In this document: positions 6,978-13,118 of the stretch, piece by piece | Numbering within the stretch: position 1 is the stretch's first letter | Layout: each line of letters opens with the position of its first letter | Source of the DNA: an uncultured bacterium | GTDB lineage: Bacteria; Actinomycetota; Coriobacteriia; Coriobacteriales; Coriobacteriaceae | Length of the DNA: 18,001 nucleotides | NCBI GenBank assembly: GCA_905216175.1 | Contig: CAJMSV010000031.1 | Location: 1-18,001, forward strand | Direction: 5' to 3' | Position numbers and translations under genes: made by a program | Notes under the pieces: model-generated | Told to the model about the DNA's origin: nothing | Database searches by the model: none | Seen by the model: the letters and a program-made list of their open reading frames with translations, nothing else

Positions 6978-7063
6978 CCCCACATCCCCTCCTAAGTTGC
7001 GGTGAAATAGTTCCTGGATTAGCCACAAAAGCTGTTATCCAGGAACTTTTTCACCGCAACTTA
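6978..7063. repeat. long palindromic repeat, copy 1 (with C-rich outer flank)
   Basis: The left arm at 6994-7019 begins AAGTTGCGGTGAAATAGTTC and its reverse complement is the right arm at 7037-7062, with one mismatch in 26 and a 17-base loop; one further T/A pair extends the stem. Outside the left arm is CCCCACATCCCCTCCT (6978-6993). Copy 2 at 8304-8387 carries the same arm and the same C-rich flank in opposite orientation. There is no T tract, so a terminator role is not obvious; a REP- or MITE-like element is more likely. Confidence 0.85.
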
Positions 7064-7124
7064 TTGAGGCCGAGCGGGCTGGTTCGATGATGGGTTCTGT
7101 TGTCGAGAAGATGGGGTCAGCCGG

Positions 7125-8132
7125 TCAGGAGTCTGCGTAGGGTTTTGTGGTTGGTATACCGTAGCCGCGCATCATGGAGCCGAACGCTTTGACATCGTAG
7201 GTGTCTGAGAGCTTGAAATGAATGACGTTGTGGCCCATGGCACGCAGGTTCGCGTCGCGCATGAGGGCATCTCGATAGGTTTTTGCCGCAGTATGTTCCG
7301 GATCATTTTGGGCATCGTCCTCAAACTTGCCTAGTCCATGCAGCTCAGCCAGCATCCAAGAGCCGTTTGGCATCTGCCAGCCGTAATCTGCCAAATAATA
7401 GCCGGCGTTTCCCGGTCGAGTGATTTCAACCTGAAGTTCGGGAGTGGCAACTCCCGCCAGAATCATTGCCGCCCGTGCCTCGGATTCTCCACCGTTATCC
7501 GATCTGCCATCCATGTGTTCAAAAACGTCAAATGCGCGCGCAATGCCGTGCAGTCCGCGACAGTTCGCTTGTGCATATGCACGCAATTCTTCACGCTCGA
7601 CACCGTACTCACGAGCCAACCCGTCGACATAGCCTAGTGCATATCGAAAAGCGCTCGTTCGGGCGATGTCGACCACCGTGCGATATGGATCCGTTAACGT
7701 AAACGGGCCGAGCTGCCATACGTCGCCCGGCCGCCAGCGTCGGTATTCAACGAATTCGTACATATCGCGTCTGGTGGAACGCGGTAGCAGCACTTGCACC
7801 TTGTCGAGAAGCGAATATGCAGAACCGATGCCATAGAGCAGTGCCGCCGTTGCTCCACAAAACACGGCATCCGGTTCAACGACTGCAATAGCGGATGCCA
7901 ATTGAAAGATGCGATCTTCGACGCCGAGGCCATTCCAATACGCGGGATCAGCGTAGACATGGTTGTAGAGTCGAATAATCATCTCTTTTTGCATGAGCGC
8001 GTAGGCACAGCGTTCATCCCATTTTTTGGTAGCTACAAACAGGTGCCCGCCATGATGGGCCTCTAATAACCGGAAGAACAGCTCTACTTGCGGTTTGGAA
8101 CAGCGTTTATCATGACTCATTTTCGACCCCAT
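7125..8132 (-). CDS. AbiEi-like winged-helix protein with nuclease-like C-terminal domain
   Basis: A 335-residue protein. Residues 14-60 resemble a degenerate winged helix, and residues 80-175 resemble the AbiEi-type antitoxin middle domain, especially GPFTLTDPYRTVVDIARTS (142-160), which matches the 'LT.P.RT.vDlaR' pattern of that family. The C-terminal part (215-307) has the spacing of a DUF559/Vsr-like PD-(D/E)XK fold: Glu218 (ESEAR), Asp249 (LADYGW), Glu263 and Lys269 (AELHGLGKF), then a late strand GHNVIHF. Actinobacterial AbiEi/DUF559-type proteins share this layout. Two Met (8130-8132 and 8118-8120) are possible starts; GGGG before the second slightly favours a start at 8120. The gene is visibly more AT-rich than its neighbours and sits between two inverted palindromes, which suggests transfer. 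No AbiEii toxin partner lies next to it. Catalysis is inferred, not shown. Confidence 0.65.
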   Translation of the reverse strand: MGSKMSHDKRCSKPQVELFFRLLEAHHGGHLFVATKKWDERCAYALMQKEMIIRLYNHVYADPAYWNGLGVEDRIFQLASAIAVVEPDAVFCGATAALLYGIGSAYSLLDKVQVLLPRSTRRDMYEFVEYRRWRPGDVWQLGPFTLTDPYRTVVDIARTSAFRYALGYVDGLAREYGVEREELRAYAQANCRGLHGIARAFDVFEHMDGRSDNGGESEARAAMILAGVATPELQVEITRPGNAGYYLADYGWQMPNGSWMLAELHGLGKFEDDAQNDPEHTAAKTYRDALMRDANLRAMGHNVIHFKLSDTYDVKAFGSMMRGYGIPTTKPYADS

Positions 8133-8303
8133 GGTCTCGAGGGGGAGTGAATGACACTACGCTATCCCATATTTGGTCCGCCAGGCCTTGCCATGAACTG
8201 ACCAAAAGCTTGACGGGGCAGGTCAGAGTCATGAGTCAGGGCCAAACATATCGGCAAACGGTTGATTAGTGTCCCTCGGCGGCACTAAAAGCCACCCTTA
8301 CAG
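8133..8303. other. intergenic region upstream of the AbiEi-like gene
   Basis: About 170 bases with no credible gene. It holds a weak inverted pair CTGACC (8198-8203) and GGTCAG (8221-8226) with a 17-base loop. No good promoter for the minus-strand gene was found. Confidence 0.4.
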
Positions 8304-8387
8304 AAAGTTGCGGTGAAATAGTTCCTGAAAAGCTCGAATAAGCCTAAATCCAGGAACTATTTCACCGCAACTTAGGAGGGGATGGGG
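8304..8387. repeat. long palindromic repeat, copy 2 (inverted relative to copy 1)
   Basis: The arm at 8305-8327, starting AAGTTGCGGTGAAATAGTTC, is perfectly complementary over 23 bases to 8351-8373. The outer flank AGGAGGGGATGGGG (8374-8387) is the reverse complement of the C-rich flank of copy 1 apart from a two-base insertion there. The element ends exactly at the stop codon of the broken PIN toxin gene (8388-8390), as if it inserted at or trimmed the end of that gene. Confidence 0.85.
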
Positions 8388-8863
8388 TTAGCTGCGGGGG
8401 CGGTGGCGGAGCTTGTCGATGGTGGAGTCGGTGCTGTGACTGCGGGCTTCGGCGGCGCAGTCGCGAGCGTCGGCCGCGGTTTGGCGCTTGCGGCGGTAAT
8501 CGATCATGCCTTGGATGATGGGCTTGCCAAAGCTCACGACATCATCGTTGTAGATGGCGGTTCGGGCTGCGAGGAGGCAGTCGGTAAAGTCCATATGGGT
8601 CTTGCCAAAGAGTTTGACGGCAAGGGCGACAACGGTGGGCTCGTCGACCATGACGTCATCGAGCAGCCTTTTCATGGCCGCAGTAATCTCAACGCGGGGA
8701 ACCTTATAGACGTCGCGCAGCGTGACCACGACGCGCGTGATGATTTCGGGGTAGACGCGAGCGGTGCGCGTGGCGATGACCTTGGCGGCGCGCGGTGACA
8801 GAACCTCGTCGTCGTCAAGCAGGTAGCGCAGGATGACGGTCTCGTCGATGATGGTCTACTCAT
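8388..8863 (-). pseudogene. PIN-domain toxin, frameshifted at its start
   Basis: The frame read leftward from 8855 encodes a PIN-domain protein: TIIDETVILRYLLDDDE (first catalytic Asp), then PEIITRVVVTL with the usual second acidic residue, and DFTDCLLAA with the third. The fourth Asp, usual in a TFD or SFD motif, is Gly (VVSFGKPI). This frame has no start codon: it is preceded by the antitoxin stop TAG (8858-8856), and any later CTG start would lose the first Asp. The natural start, ATG 8863-8861 overlapping the antitoxin end, reads MSR and then leaves the PIN frame; one missing base after the third codon would restore MSR-TIIDETVILRYLL. I conclude a one-base deletion inactivated the toxin. 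A sequencing error or programmed -1 shift is possible. The C-terminal tail after about residue 130 is not family-like and runs to the palindrome. Confidence 0.7.
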
Positions 8864-9179
8864 GGATATCTACTTCCTCGGGACCCAAAATCGAATCGTC
8901 GCTTTCTGTGGCAAGGTACTCAATCCAGGCATTGCGCTCTTCGGAGCGGCGATTGGGGTCCCCATATGCTTTGAGCGATCCATAGGCGGCCGTGCCGTCC
9001 TTGGAACGCACGGCGACCGGCTGAAAGGGGAGCTTGCGCATCAAAATGCTCTGCGCGACAAATAGACGGACAGCCTCGGCGAGCGATGTGCCCATGGCGT
9101 CGTAGAGATGCTCGGCATGCTGCTTGTCTTCCTCGCGAATGCGCACCTGCAGGATGGCTCTTTTTTGAGTCGATGACAT
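8856..9179 (-). CDS. RelB/DinJ-family antitoxin
   Basis: A 107-residue protein whose first half is a typical RelB/DinJ ribbon-helix-helix: RAILQVRIREEDKQHAEHLY followed by GTSLAEAVRLFVAQSILMRKLPF, the DNA-binding and dimerising segment. Its acidic tail (ATESDDSILGPEEVDIHE) would wrap the toxin. I choose ATG 9179-9177 because AAGGGGG (9192-9186) sits six bases upstream and the fold begins there; the open frame extends to ATG 9245 but that stretch is not family-like. The stop overlaps the start of the PIN gene, the usual antitoxin-toxin coupling. Antitoxins of this type repress their own promoter. With the toxin broken this gene may be an orphan or be on the way to decay. RelB/DinJ paired with PIN, rather than RelE/YafQ, is a mixed pairing. 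Confidence 0.82.
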   Translation of the reverse strand: MSSTQKRAILQVRIREEDKQHAEHLYDAMGTSLAEAVRLFVAQSILMRKLPFQPVAVRSKDGTAAYGSLKAYGDPNRRSEERNAWIEYLATESDDSILGPEEVDIHE

Positions 9180-9245
9180 CACTGGCCCCCTTAATGAGCG
9201 TGCAATATAGTCGGTCAAATGCGGCATGTGCCGATACTTGAGCAT

Positions 9246-9273
9246 CTTATAACGATTACTTTATTTCACTCAA
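9246..9273 (-). promoter_or_regulatory. candidate promoter of the toxin-antitoxin operon
   Basis: On the minus strand TTGAGT (9273-9268) and TATAAG (9251-9246) are separated by 16 bases, pointing at the antitoxin ATG about 65 bases further on. It lies in an AT-rich stretch. Confidence 0.5.
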
Positions 9274-9605
9274 GTTGATAACCATAAACACGAATACAAG
9301 CGTAGTACATCCAAAACGAGAGCGCGTAAAAATCTCTGAGGCGTACGCATGTAATACACTCACCTTTATAGCTACTAGAGAATAATTCCAACCTGCCAAA
9401 ACCCCTGCAATACACCCGTATTGCAGGGCGTATGCTCAAGTTTGCCACCTGCAACTGCGTATATTTAACCTGTATATCGTTGGAGGAATTCTATCGAGTG
9501 TATGTTTCGCCGCATGCATTCGATACGTCGATGCCAGGCTACGGGCGGCTTGGGTCAATGTCGACAGGACCTCTCCGGCATGGGATTCAGGAGGGAGTGA
9601 ACAAC
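9274..9605. other. AT-rich intergenic region before the formate hydrogenlyase operon
   Basis: About 330 bases separating divergent units. It contains the perfect hairpin at 9403-9428 and a weak plus-strand -10 (TATATC, 9473-9478) with no good -35. A 32-codon frame at 9502-9600 ends just inside the ribosome binding region of the next gene; it has no family features and is probably not a gene, though a leader peptide cannot be excluded. The leader of the formate operon mRNA must lie here. Confidence 0.45.
9403..9428. promoter_or_regulatory. perfect 11-bp palindrome upstream of the formate operon
   Basis: CCCTGCAATAC (9403-9413) is the exact reverse complement of GTATTGCAGGG (9418-9428), with the 4-base loop ACCC. 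It lies about 180 bases before the first formate gene. It may be an operator for a dimeric regulator. On the minus strand it is followed by GTTTTGG, so weak termination of leftward transcription is another option. Confidence 0.5.
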
Positions 9606-10124
9606 ATGGGCAATAAACGAGTCGTAGCCGATTCTTCGCGCTGCATTGGGTGCCAAACCTGCATGGCTGCGTGTATCGAGGCGCACGACATCCCCGGTAA
9701 CATCGCCGCGCCGCGCCTGCGCGTGACGCGTACGTACGAGATTTCCGCACCGGTGGCTTGCCATCACTGCGAGGATGCACCGTGTGCCAAGGCTTGTCCC
9801 ACGGGCGCCTTGTTCTTTGATCCAAAGAACCATCGCATCGGCGTCAACGAGGACAACTGCATCGGCTGCAAGAGCTGCGTCATGGCCTGCCCCTTTGGCG
9901 CCGTGAGCGTGGCTACCACGCAGGTCCCCGTCTTGATGGGCGACGTGCGTGTGGGTTCGCAGACCAAGAGCTTCGTGCTCAAGTGCGACCTGTGCGTGGA
10001 CCGTCCCGGCGGTCCGGCGTGTGCCGAGGCGTGCCCGACCAAGGGCCTCACCCTGGTAGACGAGGAGCGCCTGGCAGAACTGACTGCCGAGCGTGCCCGC
10101 GCCACCATCGAAAACGAGGCGTAA
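9606..10124 (+). CDS. 4Fe-4S electron carrier, HydN/HycB type, of the formate dehydrogenase
   Basis: A 172-residue iron-sulfur protein with four Cys groups for four [4Fe-4S] clusters: CIGCQTCMAACIEAH, CHHCEDAPCAKACP, CIGCKSCVMACP and CDLCVDRPGGPACAEACP. This is the pattern of HydN/HycB/HyfA, which carry electrons between formate dehydrogenase H and the hydrogenase. ATG 9606 is chosen because AGGAGGGAG (9589-9597) lies eight bases upstream and the family fold starts at once; the open frame from 9432 is not protein-like. fdhF follows after 75 bases. It has no signal peptide or membrane span, so it acts in the cytoplasm or on the inner membrane face. A second, similar carrier at 12501 suggests one dedicated to FdhF and one built into the hydrogenase; hydN versus hycB cannot be fixed by eye. 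Confidence 0.9.
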   Translation: MGNKRVVADSSRCIGCQTCMAACIEAHDIPGNIAAPRLRVTRTYEISAPVACHHCEDAPCAKACPTGALFFDPKNHRIGVNEDNCIGCKSCVMACPFGAVSVATTQVPVLMGDVRVGSQTKSFVLKCDLCVDRPGGPACAEACPTKGLTLVDEERLAELTAERARATIENEA

Positions 10125-10199
10125 GCGTCGGGGCGACAGGCCCAATGATTGTCAAATAAGTACCGAGTATTCGGTAGCAGAGAAAGGAAGGAGGGTGTC

Positions 10200-12422
10200 A
10201 TGGAGAAGCATAAAGTGATTTGCCCGTATTGCGGCGCCGGTTGCCAGTTTAACCTCCTGGTCCAAAACGGCCAGGTCGTGGGTACCGAACCGCTCAACGG
10301 CATCACCAACCAGAGCGAGCTGTGCCTTAAGGGCATGAGCGGCTACGACTTCATCAACGACACCAAGATCTTGACTCCTCGCGTACTGCACCCGATGATC
10401 CGCCGCACCAAGGGCGCGGATCTTGAGCGCGTAAGCTGGGACGAGGCACTGGATTTCACCGCATCTAAGATGCAGGCCATAATTGACGAATATGGTCCTA
10501 ACGCTGTCATGACCACCGGCTCTTCGCGAGGCGGCGGCAATGAGGCGAACTACGTCATGCAGAAGTTTACGCGTGCGTGCATCGGCACCCACAGCGTGGA
10601 CAACTGCGCCCGTACTTGACACGGCCCTACTGTCCTCGGTCTGATGGACACGGTAGGTTCAGGTTGCATGTCATGCTCCATCCCCGGTATGGAGGATGCG
10701 GGCTGCATATTCCTCTTCGGCTATAACCCTGCCGATTCGCACCCCATCGTCGCAAGGCGTATCGTGCGAGCCAAAGAAAAGGGTTGCAAGATCATCGTCG
10801 CCGACCCGCGCCATATCGAAACCGCGCGTATCGCCGATCTCTACCTTCCGATCAAGAACGGTTGCAACGTTGCGTTCCTCAACGCCTTTGCCAACTGCTT
10901 GGTCAACGATGGCCTCTACGACAAGGAATTCGTCGCCGAGCATACGAACGGCTTTGACGAGTGGTGGGAGACCATCAAGAACTACACTCCCGAATCCGTA
11001 CAGGACATCACGGGTGTTGAGCCCGCGTTGATCCACCAAGCTGCCGAGATGTACGCCACGGCGAAGCCCTCTGCCATCATTGGCTGGGGCATGGGCGTAT
11101 GCCAGCAGAAGCAGAACCTGAAGACGGTGCACACCATCGCCTCCATCGCCTGCGTTGCCGGCCAGATCGGCAAACCCAATTCCGGCCTCGCGCCCGTGCG
11201 TGGCCAGAACAACGTCCAGGGCTCCTGCGATATGGGCATGCTGCCCAACCTGTACCCTGGCTACCAGAAGGTCACCGACCCGGCTGTGCGTGCCAAGTTT
11301 GCCAAGGCTTGGGGCGTGCCCGAGGAAAAGCTCCCGCTCGAGGAGGGCTACAAGCTCACCGATCTGGGCCACCTGGTCGACGAGGGCAAGGTGCACTGCT
11401 TCTACAACTACGGCGAGGACCCGGTGCAGACCGAGCCCGATTCGGCCGGTATGCGCAAGACGCTCTCCGAGCTGGATCTGTTCATTTGCCAGGACATCTT
11501 TATGACGCAGACGACCATGCTTGCCGACGTCATCCTGCCCGCTACCTCTTGGGGCGAGCACGAGGGTGTCTTTACCGCATCCGACCGTAGCTTCCAGCAC
11601 TTTGACGCGGCCGTTCCGCCCAAGGGCGAGTGCCGTCACGACTGGGAGATCTTCGCGGACCTGTCCACGCGTATGGGCTATCCCATGCACTACGACAACA
11701 CCGAGCAGATCTGGAACGAGTGCATTAGCCTGTGCCCCAACTTTGTGGGCGCGACCTACGAGAAGATGGCTCCCGAGGGCGGCTACGCCCAGTGGCCCGT
11801 CAAGAGCACCGATGTGAACGACCACGGTACGCCCGACATGTTCGCTGGTGGCAAGTTCACCACCAAGGACGGCCGCGCCAACCTGATGGCGCACGACTGG
11901 GAGGCGCCCTCCGAGCTTCCCGACGATGAGTACCCGCTCATCCTGTGCACCGTCCGCGAGGTCGGCCACTACAGCTGCCGCTCGATGACCGGCAACTGCA
12001 AGACGCTGGCGCTGCTTGCCGACGAGCCCGGCTTTGTCCGCATGAATCCCGCGGACGCCGAGGCGCGCGGCATCAAGAACGGCGACATCGTCTCGATTCA
12101 CAGCCGCCGCGGCCAGGTATACAGCCGTGCCGACGTGAGCGATCGCATCAACAAGGGCACGGTCTACATGACCTACCAGTGGTGGATCGGCAAGTGCAAC
12201 GAGCTGACCATCCATAAGGTCGACCCGGTCTCGCATACGCCCGAGGACAAGTTCTCCGCCTGCCAGGTCGACGCTATCGCCGACCAGGTTTGGGCAGAGG
12301 GCGAGGTGGAGCGTCAGTACACCGAGCTCAAGCAGGCTCTGGTGGACGCCGCCGCTCCCCAGGACGTTGAGCCCGGCGCCGCCAAGTTCGATGACGAGAC
12401 GCACGTGAACCAAATCGTGTAG
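10200..12422 (+). CDS. fdhF: formate dehydrogenase H, selenocysteine-containing
   Basis: A 740-residue molybdopterin (bis-MGD) enzyme that oxidises formate to CO2. The N-terminal [4Fe-4S] ligands Cys8, Cys11, Cys15 (CPYCGAGC) and Cys42 (SELCLKG), and Lys44, fall at the same numbers as in E. coli FdhF. The in-frame TGA at 10617-10619 is codon 140, the Mo-ligating Sec140 of E. coli, followed by the catalytic His141 in U-HGP. The frame then runs unbroken to TAG 12420-12422 with the MGD-binding C-terminal domain (FVRMNPADAEARGIKNGDIV). ATG 10200 has a very strong ribosome binding site, GGAAGGAGGG (10186-10195). It is slightly longer than E. coli FdhF (715). There is no Tat signal, so it is cytosolic, fitting a formate hydrogenlyase role. 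It needs SelD (2086) for its Sec. Annotation without Sec would split it in two at 10619. Confidence 0.97.
10617..10657 (+). promoter_or_regulatory. Sec UGA and SECIS element of fdhF
   Basis: After TGA 10617-10619 the RNA folds as CCUAC (10626-10630) with GUAGG (10653-10657) and UGUCC (10631-10635) with GGACA (10646-10650), with two bases bulged on the 3' side. A C-G pair then closes the apical loop GGUCU (10638-10642), with U10645 bulged. The GGUCU loop about 19 bases after UGA and a bulged U are the SelB-binding features of the E. coli fdhF SECIS. Confidence 0.9.
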
Positions 12423-12443
12423 TCCCGTTCTCGTTGGCTTTTT

Positions 12444-12485
12444 GGGCCGGGCGTCCCGTACGTTCGGGAGCCCGGCCCGTTATTT
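12444..12485 (+). terminator. terminator-like hairpin between fdhF and the hydrogenase genes
   Basis: GGGCCGGGC (12444-12452) pairs with GCCCGGCCC (12470-12478), extended inside by TCCCG/CGGGA (12454-12458 with 12465-12469) and a 6-base loop. It is followed by GTTATTTT. The stem is very stable but the T run is interrupted, so partial termination is likely: an attenuator that lowers hydrogenase transcript relative to fdhF, or a 3' stabiliser of fdhF mRNA. Confidence 0.75.
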
Positions 12486-12500
12486 TGAAAGGAAGTGGGG

Positions 12501-13118
12501 ATGAACCGCTTCATCGACATCAACCCGGAGAGGTGCATCGGCTGCGGAACATGCCAGTCCGCCTGTGCCGACGCCCACCGGATGCAGGGTCTTCAGGATA
12601 TGCCGCGTCTGGCGCTCGTGAAGACCGGCGGTATTTCGGCCGCCCTTGCCTGCCATCATTGCGAGGGTGCCCCCTGCGCCGAGGTTTGCCCGGTGAATGC
12701 CATCGAGCACGATGGCGATCGCATCCACGTCAAGGAGCAGGAGTGCATCGGGTGCAGGTTGTGCGCCATCGCGTGCCCCTTCGGAGCCATCCATCCCGAT
12801 GGCACGTCTATCGCCGGTGTCGCAGGCATGTGCGACCCGACGCCTTCGTATCCTAAGTCCCTGAGCAGCCTGCTTACGTGGGCTCCCGGCCAGTACACCT
12901 GTGCTGTCAAGTGCGACCTGTGCGCCTTCGATCCGGACGGCCCGCATTGTGTGGCGGCGTGCCCCACCAAGGCGCTGACCGTCATGGGCGGCGCGGCCGA
13001 TCGCGAACTCGACGAGGCCAAGCGCCTGCGCTCGATCGAAAACGGTCCGTCCGTCGACGTTACCGCTGTGGCCCAGGGTCTGTCCGAGAAAGCAGAAGGG
13101 AGCGTAAACAATGGATAG
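12501..13118 (+). CDS. hyfA: hydrogenase-4 component A-like 4Fe-4S carrier
   Basis: A 205-residue protein with four [4Fe-4S] Cys groups: CIGCGTCQSACADAH, CHHCEGAPCAEVCP, CIGCRLCAIACP and CDLCAFDPDGPHCVAACP. It passes electrons from FdhF to the membrane hydrogenase. It is longer than the carrier at 9606 through an insert of about 20 residues before the last group and a C-terminal extension. ATG 12501 follows GAAAGGAAG (12487-12495). Its stop overlaps the hyfB start (ATGGATAG, 13111-13118), so it is translationally coupled to the membrane subunits, which supports HyfA/HycB as its role. Confidence 0.88.
   Translation: MNRFIDINPERCIGCGTCQSACADAHRMQGLQDMPRLALVKTGGISAALACHHCEGAPCAEVCPVNAIEHDGDRIHVKEQECIGCRLCAIACPFGAIHPDGTSIAGVAGMCDPTPSYPKSLSSLLTWAPGQYTCAVKCDLCAFDPDGPHCVAACPTKALTVMGGAADRELDEAKRLRSIENGPSVDVTAVAQGLSEKAEGSVNNG

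Noticed and set aside
6994..7062. Palindrome copy 1 as an intrinsic terminator for the AbiEi-like gene
   Set aside because: No run of T follows on either strand, and the same element occurs elsewhere with a conserved C-rich flank.
6773..7090. Open frame running through both tRNAs and the first palindrome
   Set aside because: It overlaps two certain tRNA genes and a terminator.
6994..8373. CRISPR-like array from the repeated palindrome
   Set aside because: Only two copies, in opposite orientation and 1.3 kb apart; no regular spacers or cas genes.
8382..8798. Plus-strand open frame opposite the PIN gene
   Set aside because: Gly/Ala/Asp-rich mirror frame; the minus strand carries recognisable PIN motifs.
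9502..9600. 32-codon leader peptide ahead of the formate operon
   Set aside because: Start signal spacing is poor, composition is not distinctive, and nothing links it to attenuation.
10617..10619. fdhF as a pseudogene split by a stop codon
   Set aside because: The TGA is at the Sec140 position, flanked by conserved residues and followed by a SECIS hairpin; selD is present in the window.
10671..12413. Long minus-strand open frame (580 codons) opposite fdhF
   Set aside because: Mirror frame of a certain gene; its product has no recognisable domain.
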